From: Caproicibacter fermentans
Lineage (GTDB): Bacteria; Bacillota; Clostridia; Oscillospirales; Acutalibacteraceae
Assembly: GCF_009746625.1 (NCBI RefSeq)
Contig: NZ_VWXL01000106.1
Coordinates: forward strand, 1 to 64,000
Direction: 5' to 3'
Length of the DNA stretch: 64,000 nt
The notes beneath the pieces are model-generated. The model searched no databases, was not told where the DNA came from, and was given only the letters and a program-made list of their open reading frames with translations. The translations under genes were made by a program, and so were the position numbers. This document shows, piece after piece, positions 43,061 to 52,935 of this stretch (position 1 is the stretch's first letter; each line of letters begins with the position of its first letter).

Positions 43061-44314
43061 ATGTACAGTGATCTCATGGATACCATCGGCTTTGTTTCGA
43101 AGGCCGACCCGGAAGTCGGCGCCGCGATGGCCAAGGAGTTGGGAAGACAGCAGGCGAATCTGGAACTGATCGCGTCCGAAAATATTGTTTCTCCCGCCGT
43201 GATGGCCGCAATGGGCAGTGTCCTGACCAACAAATACGCGGAAGGTTACCCGGGAAAGCGCTATTACGGCGGATGCCAGTACGTTGACATTGTGGAAGAT
43301 CTGGCGCGCAAGCGTGCATGCGAACTGTTTGGCGCGGAGCACGCCAATGTGCAGCCGCATTCCGGCGCGCAGGCAAATCTCGCGGTGTATTTCGCCCTTT
43401 TAAAACCCGGCGATACCGTCATGGGCATGAACCTTTCGGAAGGAGGCCACCTGACCCACGGCTCTCCCGTAAACATGTCCGGCAGCTATTACAATTTCGT
43501 ATCCTACGGCGTCAGCCCGGAAACCGGACGGATCGATTACGAAGCGGTCTATGAAACGGCAATGAAGGTGAAGCCGAAAATGATCGTGGCGGGCGCCAGC
43601 GCATATCCGCGCGTGATTGACTTTAAACGCTTCCGTGAGATCTGCGATGCCTGCGGCGCGATTTTAATGGTGGATATGGCTCACATCGCCGGACTCGTCG
43701 CGGCCGGGGAGCATCCGAATCCGGTCGAATGGGCGCAGATTGTCACCACGACGACGCATAAAACACTGCGCGGCCCGCGCGGCGGCTTGATTCTTTGCAA
43801 GGAAGAATACGCGAAAGCGATCGACAAAGCAATTTTCCCGGGGACGCAGGGCGGCCCGCTGATGCATATCATCGCGGGGAAGGCCGTCTGTCTGGGAGAA
43901 GCTCTGAAACCCGAATTTAAGCAGTATGCCCATAAGATTGTTGGTAATGCCCGGGCGCTTGCGGAAGGCTTGCTCAAACGCAAGGTGAAACTTGTCTCCG
44001 GCGGTACGGACAATCATCTGATGATGGTCGACCTGACCGGGCTGGAACTCACGGGCAAGGAGCTGGAGCAGCGCCTCGATTCCGTCAATATCACGGCGAA
44101 CAAAAACACCGTCCCGAACGAGCAGCGCAGCCCGTTTGTCACAAGCGGCCTGCGGCTGGGTACGCCGGCGGTTACCACGCGCGGCCTGGACGCGGCGGAT
44201 ATGGACCTCATTGCGGAATGCATCGCTCTTGCGATTTTCGATTTTGAAGCGAACCGTGAGAAAATCTGCGGAACCGTCCGCGAAATCTGCGCCCGTCACC
44301 CGCTGTATGAATAA
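43061..44314 (+). CDS. glyA: Serine hydroxymethyltransferase
   Basis: PLP enzyme that interconverts serine and glycine and feeds one-carbon units to tetrahydrofolate. The 417-residue product has [14 protein letters not shown], the folate/PLP region [13 protein letters not shown], and PLP lysine 234 in [17 protein letters not shown] 43061 is preferred; the TTG at 43052 sits on the GGAAAGGG ribosome site. The stop is 20 bases before the chosen rarA start, so the two genes form one unit. Confidence 0.96.
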   Translation: MYSDLMDTIGFVSKADPEVGAAMAKELGRQQANLELIASENIVSPAVMAAMGSVLTNKYAEGYPGKRYYGGCQYVDIVEDLARKRACELFGAEHANVQPHSGAQANLAVYFALLKPGDTVMGMNLSEGGHLTHGSPVNMSGSYYNFVSYGVSPETGRIDYEAVYETAMKVKPKMIVAGASAYPRVIDFKRFREICDACGAILMVDMAHIAGLVAAGEHPNPVEWAQIVTTTTHKTLRGPRGGLILCKEEYAKAIDKAIFPGTQGGPLMHIIAGKAVCLGEALKPEFKQYAHKIVGNARALAEGLLKRKVKLVSGGTDNHLMMVDLTGLELTGKELEQRLDSVNITANKNTVPNEQRSPFVTSGLRLGTPAVTTRGLDAADMDLIAECIALAIFDFEANREKICGTVREICARHPLYE

Positions 44315-44334
44315 TTGGCGAAAGGATGGTGCCG

Positions 44335-45603
44335 ATGTCGGCTCCTTTAGCGGATCGGATCCGCCCGCGAAGTCTGGATGAAATTGTCGGTCAGCACCAT
44401 CTGCTGGACCCCGGAAAGCCGCTCGTTCGCATCATAGAATCGGGCCAGATTCCCAATATGGTGTTTTACGGCCCGTCGGGAATCGGCAAGACAACGCTTG
44501 CGTCCATCATTGCCGCAAGGACCAGCCGGAAACTGGTCAGAATGAACGGCACAACCGCTTCCACGGCGGATATCCGAAATGTCGTGAATCAGCTGGACAC
44601 CCTGGAGGCGCCGAACGGAGTCCTTTTATATCTGGACGAAATTCAGTACTTTAATAAGAAACAGCAGCAGACATTGCTGGAATTTATTGAAAACGGGTCG
44701 ATTACGCTGATTGCCTCGACGACGGAGAATCCTTATTTCTATGTTTACGGCGCGATTTTGAGCCGTTCGACAGTGTTTGAATTTAAACCGGTTCAAAAAG
44801 AGGATGTCCGTGAAGCAGTGAAACGGGCGTTTGGAATTCTGGAGCAGGAACAGCACCGCGGAATCAAGGCGGAACCGGCCGCCCTGGATGTGATTGCCTC
44901 CGCGTGCGGCGGCGACGTCCGCAAAGCGATGAACGCAGTGGAGCTATGCGCCTTGTCCGGGGAAGAAAGAGACGGCGTCTGTCACGTATCGGAACAGCTC
45001 GCCAGGGACCTTACGCAGCGCAGCGCGATGAAATACGACCGCGTGGGGGACGAGCATTACGACATTCTTTCCGCGTTCCAGAAATCGATGCGCGGTTCGG
45101 ACCCGGACGCGGCACTTCACTATCTGGCCCGGCTGCTGGAGGCGGGGGATCTTCCCTCCGCCTGCCGCAGGCTGATGGTCTGCGCCTGCGAGGACGTGGG
45201 ACTGGCCTATCCGCAGATTATCCCGATTGTCAAGGCGGCGGTCGACACGGCGCTTCAGGTCGGTCTGCCGGAGGCTCGGATTCCGCTGGCCGACGCGGTG
45301 GTTCTGGTTTGCTGTTCGCCAAAATCCAATTCCGCCTATTGCGCGATCGACGCGGCCATCGCCGACCTGCGGGCCGGAAAGTCCGGGCCGATTCCCCGGC
45401 AACTGCAAAATAAGCATTATGACGGCGAAGATAACCCGCGCAAAGGGCAGTTTTATCAATATGCCCACAATTTTCCGCATCACTGGGTTCGGCAGCAGTA
45501 TCTTCCGGACATCTTGAAGGACACGGTTTACTACCGGTGGGGAGAAAATAAAACGGAGCAGGCCTTTCGCAAATACTGGGCGGAAATTAAAAAAGAAGAG
45601 TAA
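44335..45603 (+). CDS. rarA: Replication-associated recombination protein A (MgsA/RarA AAA ATPase)
   Basis: AAA+ ATPase that acts at stalled replication forks. The 422-residue product has LADRIRPRSLDEIVGQHHLL, Walker A GPSGIGKTTLA near 46-56, Walker B LYLDEIQYF and the sensor-type IASTTENPYF, with the C-terminal clamp-loader-like fold ending KGQFYQYAHNFP. ATG 44335 is preferred over 44326, since AAAGG is directly adjacent to the first ATG and 9 bases from the second. Linked to glyA. Confidence 0.92.
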   Translation: MSAPLADRIRPRSLDEIVGQHHLLDPGKPLVRIIESGQIPNMVFYGPSGIGKTTLASIIAARTSRKLVRMNGTTASTADIRNVVNQLDTLEAPNGVLLYLDEIQYFNKKQQQTLLEFIENGSITLIASTTENPYFYVYGAILSRSTVFEFKPVQKEDVREAVKRAFGILEQEQHRGIKAEPAALDVIASACGGDVRKAMNAVELCALSGEERDGVCHVSEQLARDLTQRSAMKYDRVGDEHYDILSAFQKSMRGSDPDAALHYLARLLEAGDLPSACRRLMVCACEDVGLAYPQIIPIVKAAVDTALQVGLPEARIPLADAVVLVCCSPKSNSAYCAIDAAIADLRAGKSGPIPRQLQNKHYDGEDNPRKGQFYQYAHNFPHHWVRQQYLPDILKDTVYYRWGENKTEQAFRKYWAEIKKEE

Positions 45604-45610
45604 AATTTTG

Positions 45611-45639
45611 TTGATTTTCGGGTGGTTTTGAGATATAAT
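45611..45639 (+). promoter_or_regulatory. Promoter of the flavin reductase-rubredoxin gene
   Basis: TTGATT (45611-45616), 17-base spacer, TATAAT (45634-45639). The start near 45646 forces translation to begin later than the first possible codon of the frame. Confidence 0.78.
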
Positions 45640-45669
45640 AGTAAAAATGCGTTTTTGGGGGCATATGGC

Positions 45670-46329
45670 TTGAACGATGTTATTCTGAACAGCCTTTCCT
45701 ACGGCATGTATGCGATTGGCGTGAAGGACGGGGAGAAAAAATCCGCCTGCATTGCCAATACGGTCATTCAGGTCGCAAATACGCCTAACATCATTGCCGT
45801 CAGTCTGAACCACGACAATTACAGTTGCCGATGCATTCAAAGGAACGGTCTTTTTACCGTTTCCGTTCTGTCGGAGGACACCTCCGGCGCTGTGATCGGC
45901 GCTTTGGGATTTTCCTCCGGACGCGATACGGATAAATTAAAGAACGTAAGGCACCGCGTCCTTGCGGAAGGCATTCCCGTAATTAAGGAAAATACCTGCT
46001 GCTGGTTTCTCTGTAGGGTGCTGACTTCGTCGGAAACGGCGACTCATACCGTTTTTCTCGCGGAAGTGATCGCGGGCAGTGAAAAGGCTGTCGGCAAACC
46101 GATGACATACGAGTATTATCACAGAGTCATTAAAGGCAGGGCGCCAAAAAACGCCCCCACCTATCGCGAAGAAAAGCAAACGGCTCAGGAGCAGGGCGGA
46201 GAAAGCTGGATTTGCACCGTATGCGGCTATGTATACAGCGATCCTTTTGTTCCGTTCGAGGAACTTCCGGATGACTGGGTGTGCCCCATTTGCGGGGCGC
46301 CGAAATCGGCATTTAAACGACAGCAGTAA
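45670..46329 (+). CDS. Flavin reductase-rubredoxin fusion (high-molecular-weight rubredoxin type)
   Basis: The 219-residue product joins a flavin reductase-like FMN domain (about 1-150: [18 protein letters not shown], then FTVSVLSE) to a C-terminal rubredoxin (about 168-215: CTVCGYVY and [11 protein letters not shown], four cysteines as CX2C pairs). In acetogens such proteins (Hrb) shuttle NADH electrons to oxygen- or NO-detoxifying flavodiiron proteins; that role is inferred. TTG 45670 follows GGGGG by 9 bases and is the only start consistent with the promoter. Single-gene unit. Confidence 0.85.
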   Translation: MNDVILNSLSYGMYAIGVKDGEKKSACIANTVIQVANTPNIIAVSLNHDNYSCRCIQRNGLFTVSVLSEDTSGAVIGALGFSSGRDTDKLKNVRHRVLAEGIPVIKENTCCWFLCRVLTSSETATHTVFLAEVIAGSEKAVGKPMTYEYYHRVIKGRAPKNAPTYREEKQTAQEQGGESWICTVCGYVYSDPFVPFEELPDDWVCPICGAPKSAFKRQQ

Positions 46330-46333
46330 TAGA

Positions 46334-46379
46334 AAAGCCACACCGATGCAGTTGCTTTGCACCGGGCGGGCTTTTTTTT
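46334..46379 (+). terminator. Terminator after the rubredoxin fusion gene
   Basis: AAAGCC and GGCTTT arms with an inner imperfect stem lead into a run of nine T. A further near-palindrome GTAAAAAAGC/GCTTTTTAC at 46393-46414 lies between it and the permease gene. Confidence 0.7.
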
Positions 46380-46445
46380 TGGGCAATTTAGGGTAAAAAA
46401 GCAATGCTTTTTACTGATATATTACGTTTGAGGAGTGTTCATTCC

Positions 46446-47738
46446 ATGGCAAAGCATATCATTCAGGTAGAAGAAAAACCCCCTATTCTGAAAGCTATTC
46501 CGCTTTCGGTGCAGCATCTGTTCGCGATGTTCAGCGCGTCGGTCCTTGTTCCGATTTTGTTCGGCATCAGTCCTTCCGTGGTTCTTTTTATGAACGGAAT
46601 CGGCACTTTGATCTACATTTTGGTAACGGGAGGGAAAGCTCCGGCATTTTTGGGGTCCAGCTTCGCCTTTCTCGCGCCGGCTGGCATCATCATAGCAACC
46701 AAGGGACTTGGCTACCCTTATGCGCTCGGCGGGTTTGTCGTTTCCGGCGCGGTGTTCTGCATCGTTGCCGTCATCATCCGTTTTTGCGGCACAAAATGGA
46801 TCGATGTAATTCTGCCTCCTGCGGCGATGGGATCTGTCGTGGCTTTAATCGGACTGGAGCTTTCCGGTTCGGCAGCCAATATGGGCGGGCTGATTTTAAG
46901 CGATACATACACACAGATCGATCCGAAAAAGATTACGGTTTTCCTGATTACGCTCGGAATGGCTGTGTTCGGCAGCGTGCTGTTCCGCAGGTTCCTCGCG
47001 GTAATCCCCATTTTGATTGCGATCCTTACCGGCTATTGTGTCGCTTGGGGCATGGGAATGGTCGATTTTTCGGCGGCAGCCGCCGCGCCGGTCTTTGCCG
47101 TTCCGAATTTCCAGCCCGCCCGGTTTGACTGGAACGCCATTTCCATTATCCTGCCAGCGACGCTGGTCGTGGTTTCCGAACACATCGGCCACCAGATCGT
47201 AACCGGCAAAATTGTCGGCCGTGACCTGCTCCGGACTCCCGGCCTGCATCGAACAATGCTCGGCGATGGACTGTCGACCATGATTTCCGGACTTTGCGGC
47301 TCCGTACCGACGACAACTTATGGCGAAAACATCGGGGTTATGGCAATGACCGGCGTGTACAGCGTCTGGGTGATCGGCGGGGCAGCGGTTCTGTCCATTG
47401 CCATCTCTTTTTTAGGCAAGGTCTCCGCAGTAATTCAATCCATTCCGGGCCCGGTCATGGGCGGCGTCAGCTTCCTGCTTTACGGCATGATCGCTTCCTC
47501 CGGCGTGCGGCTGCTGGTTGATCAGAAAGTGGATTACAGCCGTTCCCGCAACCTTGCCATGACGAGCGTGGTTTTGGTAACGGGACTTTCCGGAGCGTTT
47601 GTTCAGTTGGGGCAGGTAAAGCTGACCGGCATGTCTCTCGGGGCCGTTGTCGCCATGCTGCTCGGCCTGATTTTCTGGATCATCGACAAACTTCACGCGG
47701 CGAACGACTATGATGATTCCGCCGAAGCAGCCGAATAA
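46446..47738 (+). CDS. uraA: Uracil permease, NCS2 family
   Basis: Nucleobase:cation symporter in the inner membrane; uracil is the likely substrate. The 430-residue product has about 14 hydrophobic segments and the NCS2 motifs FLGSSFAFLAPAG and VVSEHIGHQIVTGKIVGRDL, with the conserved TTTYGENIGVMAMT region. ATG 46446 is 10 bases after GAGGAG; an upstream in-frame ATG at 46404 lacks a site. No pyrR gene or attenuator is recognised nearby. Confidence 0.9.
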   Translation: MAKHIIQVEEKPPILKAIPLSVQHLFAMFSASVLVPILFGISPSVVLFMNGIGTLIYILVTGGKAPAFLGSSFAFLAPAGIIIATKGLGYPYALGGFVVSGAVFCIVAVIIRFCGTKWIDVILPPAAMGSVVALIGLELSGSAANMGGLILSDTYTQIDPKKITVFLITLGMAVFGSVLFRRFLAVIPILIAILTGYCVAWGMGMVDFSAAAAAPVFAVPNFQPARFDWNAISIILPATLVVVSEHIGHQIVTGKIVGRDLLRTPGLHRTMLGDGLSTMISGLCGSVPTTTYGENIGVMAMTGVYSVWVIGGAAVLSIAISFLGKVSAVIQSIPGPVMGGVSFLLYGMIASSGVRLLVDQKVDYSRSRNLAMTSVVLVTGLSGAFVQLGQVKLTGMSLGAVVAMLLGLIFWIIDKLHAANDYDDSAEAAE

Positions 47739-47760
47739 CTGCCGAACTTTTACGACGGTA

Positions 47761-47789
47761 TTGAATAATGCTGCGGTTCATACTATAAT
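47761..47789 (+). promoter_or_regulatory. Promoter of the transketolase genes
   Basis: TTGAAT (47761-47766), 17-base spacer, TATAAT (47784-47789). Confidence 0.8.
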
Positions 47790-47828
47790 GAAAGTGAATT
47801 GCAGCGGATTCAATTTAGGAGGTTAGCA

Positions 47829-48674
47829 ATGGACACAAAACTGAAAAAGCAGTTGGAAATTGCCGCGTGCAAAATCCGGCTGGGCGCCGTCGAAGGCGTT
47901 TATCATGCAAAATCCGGGCATCCGGGCGGCTCTCTGTCCGCGGCGGATATTTTCTCTTATCTTTATTTTCAGGAGCTTCGGGTCAATCCGAAAAATCCGA
48001 AAGAGCCCGACCGCGACCGTTTCGTTTTATCAAAGGGGCACACCTGTCCCGGACTGTACGCGGCTCTGGCGCTTAAAGGCTATTTTGCAGAGGATGAACT
48101 GAAAAAGCTGAGACAGATCGGCGCGATGCTTCAGGGGCATCCGGATATGAAGGGAACGCCCGGAATCGATATGAGCACCGGCTCGCTCGGGCAGGGGATT
48201 TCGGCTGCCTGCGGCATGGCGCTTGCCGGCAAAATGGATCGGAAAGATTACCGGGTCTATGCTCTTCTGGGCGACGGGGAGCTGGAAGAGGGCCAGGTAT
48301 GGGAGGCCTCCATGTTTGCCGGGCACCACAGTCTGGACAACCTGTGCCTGATTGTCGATATCAACGGCCTGCAGATCGACGGCCCGACCGCCGAAGTTGC
48401 GGGGCCCGAACCGATCGATGAAAAATTCCGCGCGTTCGGGTTTGACGTTCAGGGCATCGACGGGCACGACCTTGACGCGATTGAAAAGGCGTTTGAACAC
48501 GCTAAAACCGTAAAGGGAAAACCGTCCGTGATTCTCGCAAAAACCGTCAAGGGCAAAGGCGTTTCCTACATGGAAAACAAGGCGGGCTGGCACGGCAAGG
48601 CGCCGAACGACGAGGAATACGCGGTTGCCGTGCGCGAACTGAAACAGGCCCTGGCCGGATTGGAGGCGGAATAA
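47829..48674 (+). CDS. Transketolase, N-terminal subunit
   Basis: Carries the thiamine diphosphate pyrophosphate-binding half of a split transketolase of the non-oxidative pentose phosphate pathway. The 281-residue product shows AKSGHPGGSLSAADI, KGHTCPGLYAAL and the ThDP motif LLGDGELEEGQVWEA with its later INGLQIDG. AGGAGG lies 6 bases before ATG 47829. The other half follows immediately; split enzymes are common in Firmicutes and archaea. Confidence 0.94.
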   Translation: MDTKLKKQLEIAACKIRLGAVEGVYHAKSGHPGGSLSAADIFSYLYFQELRVNPKNPKEPDRDRFVLSKGHTCPGLYAALALKGYFAEDELKKLRQIGAMLQGHPDMKGTPGIDMSTGSLGQGISAACGMALAGKMDRKDYRVYALLGDGELEEGQVWEASMFAGHHSLDNLCLIVDINGLQIDGPTAEVAGPEPIDEKFRAFGFDVQGIDGHDLDAIEKAFEHAKTVKGKPSVILAKTVKGKGVSYMENKAGWHGKAPNDEEYAVAVRELKQALAGLEAE

Positions 48675-49616
48675 ATGGCGGAAATGGTGAAAAAAGCGAC
48701 AAGGGAAAGCTACGGAATGGCGCTTTCTCAGCTTGGGGATGAGTTCCCGCAGATCGTCGTATTGGACGCCGACCTTGCGGAGGCGACCAAGACGGGGATT
48801 TTCAAAAAAAAGTATCCGGAGCGTTTTGTGGACTGCGGCATCGCGGAGTCGAATATGATCGGCGTAGCGGCGGGTCTTGCAACCTGCGGAAAAATTCCGT
48901 TTGCGACCTCTTTTGCCATGTTTGCAACCGGTCGTGCCTTTGAGCAGGTCCGCAATTCCGTGTGCTATCCACATCTGAACGTGAAGGTCGTCGGAACGCA
49001 TGCCGGGATTTCCGTCGGAGAGGACGGCGCGACGCACCAGTGCTTGGAGGACATCGCTCTGATGCGCTCCCTGCCGGGCATGACGGTCATCAGTCCGTCG
49101 GACCACTACGAGACTTTGGCGGCGGTTCGCGCGGCAGCGGAGCATAACGGCCCTGTTTATCTTCGCCTGAGCCGTCTTGCGGTGGAAAGCTTTAATAATT
49201 CAGACGATTACCGGTTTGAACTGGGCAAAGGCGTTACGCTGCGTAACGGCGGGGACGTGACAATCGTCGCGACGGGCCTGATGGTCTCCCGTGCGCTGGA
49301 AGCAGCGAAGCTGCTGGAGCAGAAGGGAATCGATGCCCGCGTGATCAACATTCACACGATCAAACCGATCGACCGCGAACTGATTTTAAAGGCGGCCAAG
49401 GAAACCGGAAAGATCGTTACCGTCGAGGAACACAATGTGATCGGCGGTCTTGGGGATGCGGCTGCGGCCGTCCTGAGCGAAGAATACCCGATTCCGCTGC
49501 GTAAAATCGGCGTAAACGACCAGTTTGGACATTCCGGTCCTGCGGCGGATCTTTTGGAGCAGTTCGGTCTTTGTGTTTCTCATATTGCGGAAGAGACGGA
49601 AAAGTTTTTGAAATAA
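48675..49616 (+). CDS. Transketolase, C-terminal subunit
   Basis: Pyrimidine-binding half and C-terminal domain of the split transketolase. The 313-residue product has VLDADLAEATKTG, DCGIAESNMIGVAAGLA with the catalytic Glu, and the C-terminal ARVINIHTIKPIDREL. The ATG follows the stop of the first subunit directly, and a GGAGGCGG lies just upstream. A strong terminator follows. Confidence 0.94.
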   Translation: MAEMVKKATRESYGMALSQLGDEFPQIVVLDADLAEATKTGIFKKKYPERFVDCGIAESNMIGVAAGLATCGKIPFATSFAMFATGRAFEQVRNSVCYPHLNVKVVGTHAGISVGEDGATHQCLEDIALMRSLPGMTVISPSDHYETLAAVRAAAEHNGPVYLRLSRLAVESFNNSDDYRFELGKGVTLRNGGDVTIVATGLMVSRALEAAKLLEQKGIDARVINIHTIKPIDRELILKAAKETGKIVTVEEHNVIGGLGDAAAAVLSEEYPIPLRKIGVNDQFGHSGPAADLLEQFGLCVSHIAEETEKFLK

Positions 49617-49642
49617 ACAGGTTCCGCTTGCACAACGCCGGT

Positions 49643-49679
49643 ACGGCCGTGGGAAAAGCTTTTCCCGCGGCCGTTTTTT
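49643..49679 (+). terminator. Terminator after the transketolase genes
   Basis: ACGGCCGTGGGAAAAG and CTTTTCCCGCGGCCGT form a 16-bp stem with one G-T mismatch and almost no loop, followed by TTTTTT. Confidence 0.88.
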
Positions 49680-49713
49680 ATCAGGAAAATTTCATACGAC
49701 AGGGGTGAATCGC

Positions 49714-50715
49714 TTGCGGCAAAATGAGACCGGCAGAATCCGGATTTTGGCGTTACTCGAGCTTCTGGATGAACTGACGGATGAAGAACATCCCCTCTCT
49801 TCCCAGGAATTGATCGGGCTGCTGCAGGAGCAGGGGATTTCAACAGGCAGGAAAACCGTATACAGGGACGTTTCCGCTCTGCGCGCGCACGGGTTTGAAA
49901 TTCTTTTCTCGCGGAAGCCGAAAGCGGGATTTTTTCTCGCCGAACGGCGGTTTGAGCTGCCGGAGGTCCGCCTGCTGATGGATGCGGTGCAGGCCGCGCC
50001 GTTTCTTACGGAAAAAAAGACCGCGGAACTGATGCGGAAGCTGAGCGGGCTGATGAGCCGGACCCAGGCCGGGGAAACGGCGGGAAAAACACACATGAAT
50101 CTGCGGCCCAAATATGATAATGAGGAGATTTATTATACGATTGATGCCATCAGCCGGGCCGTTGCCCAAAAGAAAAAAATTTCCTTCCTCTATCGCCGCC
50201 ATGTCATCCGGGGAAACCGGATTGTGCGGGAGGAAGGAAGAAGATTTGTAATCAGTCCGTATGCGCTGATTTGGGACAGCGACAAATATTATCTGGCGGG
50301 AAATTACGAGAAATACAACGATGTCAGCGTTTATCGTCTGGACAGGATCAAACACGCGGAGATTACCGCGCGGGCCGCGAGGCCGTTCCAAGAAGTGAGC
50401 GGTTACCGGGACCGCTTCGACGCGGAGGACTACGCGGCCAAAACGTTTCATTTGTACCACGGTGAGCTGCAGACGGTCGTTCTGCGCTGCGCCGACGAGG
50501 CTTTGGAGCCTTTGCTGGACAAATTCGGAGGCAATCTGAAAATTTCTGAAAGAGAGAACGGATTTTTCTGTGTGCGGGTCAAAGTATTTGCGGGCGAGGG
50601 TCTGGTGGAATGGCTGCTGCAGTACGGCGACCGAATCTGCGTGCTGGCGCCGCAAAAGTTACGGGATCAGGTGGCGGAGCGGGTGCGATGCATTGGGAAG
50701 GTTTATGGGTTTTAA
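49714..50715 (+). CDS. WYL-domain transcriptional regulator (YafY type)
   Basis: The 333-residue product has an N-terminal winged helix (RIRILALLELLDEL, then SSQELIGLLQEQG and GRKTVYRDVSAL) and a central WYL domain (VISPYALIWDSDKYYLAGNY) with a C-terminal extension. WYL proteins sense nucleic-acid or other ligands and regulate nearby genes; its target is not evident. TTG 49714 is 8 bases after AGGGG; GTG 49705 overlaps that site. Its stop overlaps the 3' end of mntP by 4 bases on the other strand. Confidence 0.88.
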   Translation: MRQNETGRIRILALLELLDELTDEEHPLSSQELIGLLQEQGISTGRKTVYRDVSALRAHGFEILFSRKPKAGFFLAERRFELPEVRLLMDAVQAAPFLTEKKTAELMRKLSGLMSRTQAGETAGKTHMNLRPKYDNEEIYYTIDAISRAVAQKKKISFLYRRHVIRGNRIVREEGRRFVISPYALIWDSDKYYLAGNYEKYNDVSVYRLDRIKHAEITARAARPFQEVSGYRDRFDAEDYAAKTFHLYHGELQTVVLRCADEALEPLLDKFGGNLKISERENGFFCVRVKVFAGEGLVEWLLQYGDRICVLAPQKLRDQVAERVRCIGKVYGF

Positions 50716-51296
50716 AGAAACACGTGATCGATAAAGATTTTTATTCCGATTCCAATTAGAACGGCGCCGCCAAAATATTCCGCCTGGCAGGAGAAAAGCG
50801 CTCCGGATCTCTTGCCGATATAAACGCCGGCCAGGCACATAAAAAAAGTAATCAGGCCGATGACAGCGACCGATACGCCCATTAAAAAAACGGTGGAAGC
50901 ACCGACCGCCGAGGGAAGAATAATTCCGGTTGCGAGCGCGTCGATGCTGGTTGCCACCGCGAGCGCGACCAGAGTTTTTGGCTTGATGTCGTTCTGCCTG
51001 CGGTCATGGATTCCGCAGTATGTTTTTTTATGCGCTTCGCGGATCATGCCGATTCCCAGGTAGCTCAAAAGAATCAGAGCGACCCAGTGGTCCACCGCGC
51101 TGATGAGGCTTTCTCCCGCTTTGCCGATCAACCAACCGAGCAGCGGCATTACGGACTGAAACAGCCCGAAGCAAATCGCCAGTTTCATGGCAAACCACGG
51201 CGTTACCTTTTTTGTGATAGCCCCATTCGTGATGCAGACGGCAAACGCATCCATCGCAAGGCCAATTCCAATCCCGCACAGAGAAACGTAATCCAT
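50712..51296 (-). CDS. mntP: Manganese efflux pump MntP
   Basis: Exports Mn2+ across the inner membrane. The 194-residue product has six hydrophobic segments with two internally repeated motifs, GLAMDAFAVCITNG (Asp16) and ATSIDALATGI, the acidic sites expected in UPF0059/MntP. GGAGGG lies just upstream of the ATG. Transcribed leftward from a promoter at 51328-51356; no yybP-ykoY-type riboswitch is recognised in its short leader. Confidence 0.93.
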   Translation of the reverse strand: MDYVSLCGIGIGLAMDAFAVCITNGAITKKVTPWFAMKLAICFGLFQSVMPLLGWLIGKAGESLISAVDHWVALILLSYLGIGMIREAHKKTYCGIHDRRQNDIKPKTLVALAVATSIDALATGIILPSAVGASTVFLMGVSVAVIGLITFFMCLAGVYIGKRSGALFSCQAEYFGGAVLIGIGIKIFIDHVFL

Positions 51297-51327
51297 TCTT
51301 TCCCTCCGAATTCAAGCGTTAAAAATT

Positions 51328-51356
51328 ATCATACCTTGTTTCAGATTTTCTGTCAA
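51328..51356 (-). promoter_or_regulatory. Promoter of mntP
   Basis: Reading leftward, TTGACA (51356-51351) and TATGAT (51333-51328) with a 17-base spacer. Confidence 0.8.
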
Positions 51357-51392
51357 TTCATTCGGCAAAAACCGAATTTTCAGGAGTTGTTG

Positions 51393-51421
51393 TTGCGTTT
51401 TTTTCACTTTCATGATAGAAT
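51393..51421 (+). promoter_or_regulatory. Promoter of hisH-hisF
   Basis: TTGCGT (51393-51398), 17-base spacer, TAGAAT (51416-51421), 29 bases before the hisH ATG. Confidence 0.6.
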
Positions 51422-51450
51422 GAATTACCATACGAAAGCGGGGAAACATC

Positions 51451-52071
51451 ATGATAGCAGTCATCGATTACGGGGCCGGAAATCTGCAGAGCGTTGTGAA
51501 GGCATTCCGGCATATCGGCTGTGAATGTTGCATTACAGACGACCCGGAACGCCTGGCGGAAGCGGATGCGGCAGTGTTGCCCGGGCAGGGCGCGTTCGGG
51601 GACGCGATGCGCTGCCTGGAACGCTCCAAAATGGTGGGGCCGGCGCTGGATTTTATTCGTTCCGGAAAGCCTTTTCTCGGAATCTGCGTGGGGCTGCAGC
51701 TTCTGTTCGAAAGCAGCGAGGAATCGCCCGGGGTGCGCGGACTTTCTGTTTTCCCAGGCAAAATTCTTCGCATCCCCGACGCCCCCGGGCTAAAAATTCC
51801 GCATATCGGCTGGAACAGTTTAAATCTGTTCCGCAAAGATGCTTTCTTTGAAGGTTTGAAGGAAAATCCGTTTGTTTATTTTGACCATTCCTATTATTTA
51901 AAAACCGACGACCGCGGTCTTGTTGCCGCCACGGCGGATTACGGAGCGGAACTGGATGTGGCAATCCACAGCGGCAATGTCTTTGCCGCGCAGTTTCACC
52001 CGGAAAAAAGCGGGGCGGCGGGGCTGAGAATGCTCCGGAATTTTGCCCTGCCGCTGAAATCGGAGGGCTGA
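51451..52071 (+). CDS. hisH: Imidazole glycerol phosphate synthase subunit HisH
   Basis: Glutaminase subunit that supplies ammonia to HisF in histidine synthesis. The 206-residue product has the class I amidotransferase features: [10 protein letters not shown], nucleophile Cys in [11 protein letters not shown] near residue 79, and the catalytic [12 protein letters not shown] lies 7 bases before the ATG. HisF follows by 2 bases. Only these two his genes are in the window. Confidence 0.95.
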   Translation: MIAVIDYGAGNLQSVVKAFRHIGCECCITDDPERLAEADAAVLPGQGAFGDAMRCLERSKMVGPALDFIRSGKPFLGICVGLQLLFESSEESPGVRGLSVFPGKILRIPDAPGLKIPHIGWNSLNLFRKDAFFEGLKENPFVYFDHSYYLKTDDRGLVAATADYGAELDVAIHSGNVFAAQFHPEKSGAAGLRMLRNFALPLKSEG

Positions 52072-52073
52072 TA

Positions 52074-52832
52074 ATGTACGCGAAACGAATTATTCCATGC
52101 CTTGATGTAAATAAGGGTCGTGTGGTCAAGGGAATGGAGTTTGTGAATCTGCGCGACGCGGGCGACCCGGTGAGAGCTGCGGTGGAGTATGACCGGCAGG
52201 GCGCGGACGAACTGGTTTTTTTGGATATCACCGCCTCCTCGGACGCGAGAAACATTATCATCGATCTTGTCGGGCAGGTGGCGAACAGCATTTTTATTCC
52301 GTTTACCGTCGGCGGGGGAATCCGCACGGTGGAAGATTTTACGGCTCTGCTCCGTGCCGGGGCGGACAAGGTTTCCGTGAATTCCGCCGCGATTCGAAAT
52401 CCGGGCCTGATTTCCGCGGCAGCCGAAAAATTCGGCAGCCAGTGCGTTGTCTGCGCAATCGACGCGAAACGCCGGGCGGAGGGCGGCTGGGCGGTTTACC
52501 GCAACGGAGGCAGGGTCGACACGGGGATGGACGCCGTAGAGTGGGCGCGGGAAGCGGCGCGGCGCGGCGCGGGGGAAATCCTTCTGACCAGTATGGACTG
52601 CGACGGCGTGAAAAACGGGTATGACCTGGAACTGACCGCGGCCGTATCCGAAAAGGTTTCCATTCCGGTAATCGCGTCCGGGGGAGCCGGGAAACCGGAG
52701 CATTTCTACGACGCTTTTACCCGCGGGAAAGCGGACGCCGTGCTGGCGGCGTCTTTGTTTCACTTTGGCGAAATCCGGATTCCGGATCTGAAAAATTACC
52801 TTTCGCAGCGCGGAATTCCGGTTCGAAAATAA
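52074..52832 (+). CDS. hisF: Imidazole glycerol phosphate synthase subunit HisF
   Basis: Cyclase subunit that makes IGP and AICAR. The 252-residue (beta/alpha)8 barrel begins [18 protein letters not shown] with catalytic Asp11, then [13 protein letters not shown], and VCAIDAKR with the second catalytic Asp near 130. It starts 2 bases after hisH. Confidence 0.96.
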   Translation: MYAKRIIPCLDVNKGRVVKGMEFVNLRDAGDPVRAAVEYDRQGADELVFLDITASSDARNIIIDLVGQVANSIFIPFTVGGGIRTVEDFTALLRAGADKVSVNSAAIRNPGLISAAAEKFGSQCVVCAIDAKRRAEGGWAVYRNGGRVDTGMDAVEWAREAARRGAGEILLTSMDCDGVKNGYDLELTAAVSEKVSIPVIASGGAGKPEHFYDAFTRGKADAVLAASLFHFGEIRIPDLKNYLSQRGIPVRK

Positions 52833-52935
52833 AATTGCAGAAAAAAGGATGGGAGCTGCTTTAAGGCTCTCATTTTTTATGGATAGAACGTCCCCGTACG
52901 GCATAAGAATTAGTATGAAATTGGAGGTGCTGGAA

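Noticed and set aside
49714-51296. WYL regulator plus mntP as a defence locus
   Set aside because: WYL proteins occur in defence islands, but here the neighbours are housekeeping genes and a manganese exporter, and the two genes are convergent.
51297-51350. yybP-ykoY manganese riboswitch before mntP
   Set aside because: The leader from the promoter at 51328-51356 is only about 25 bases, too short for this riboswitch.
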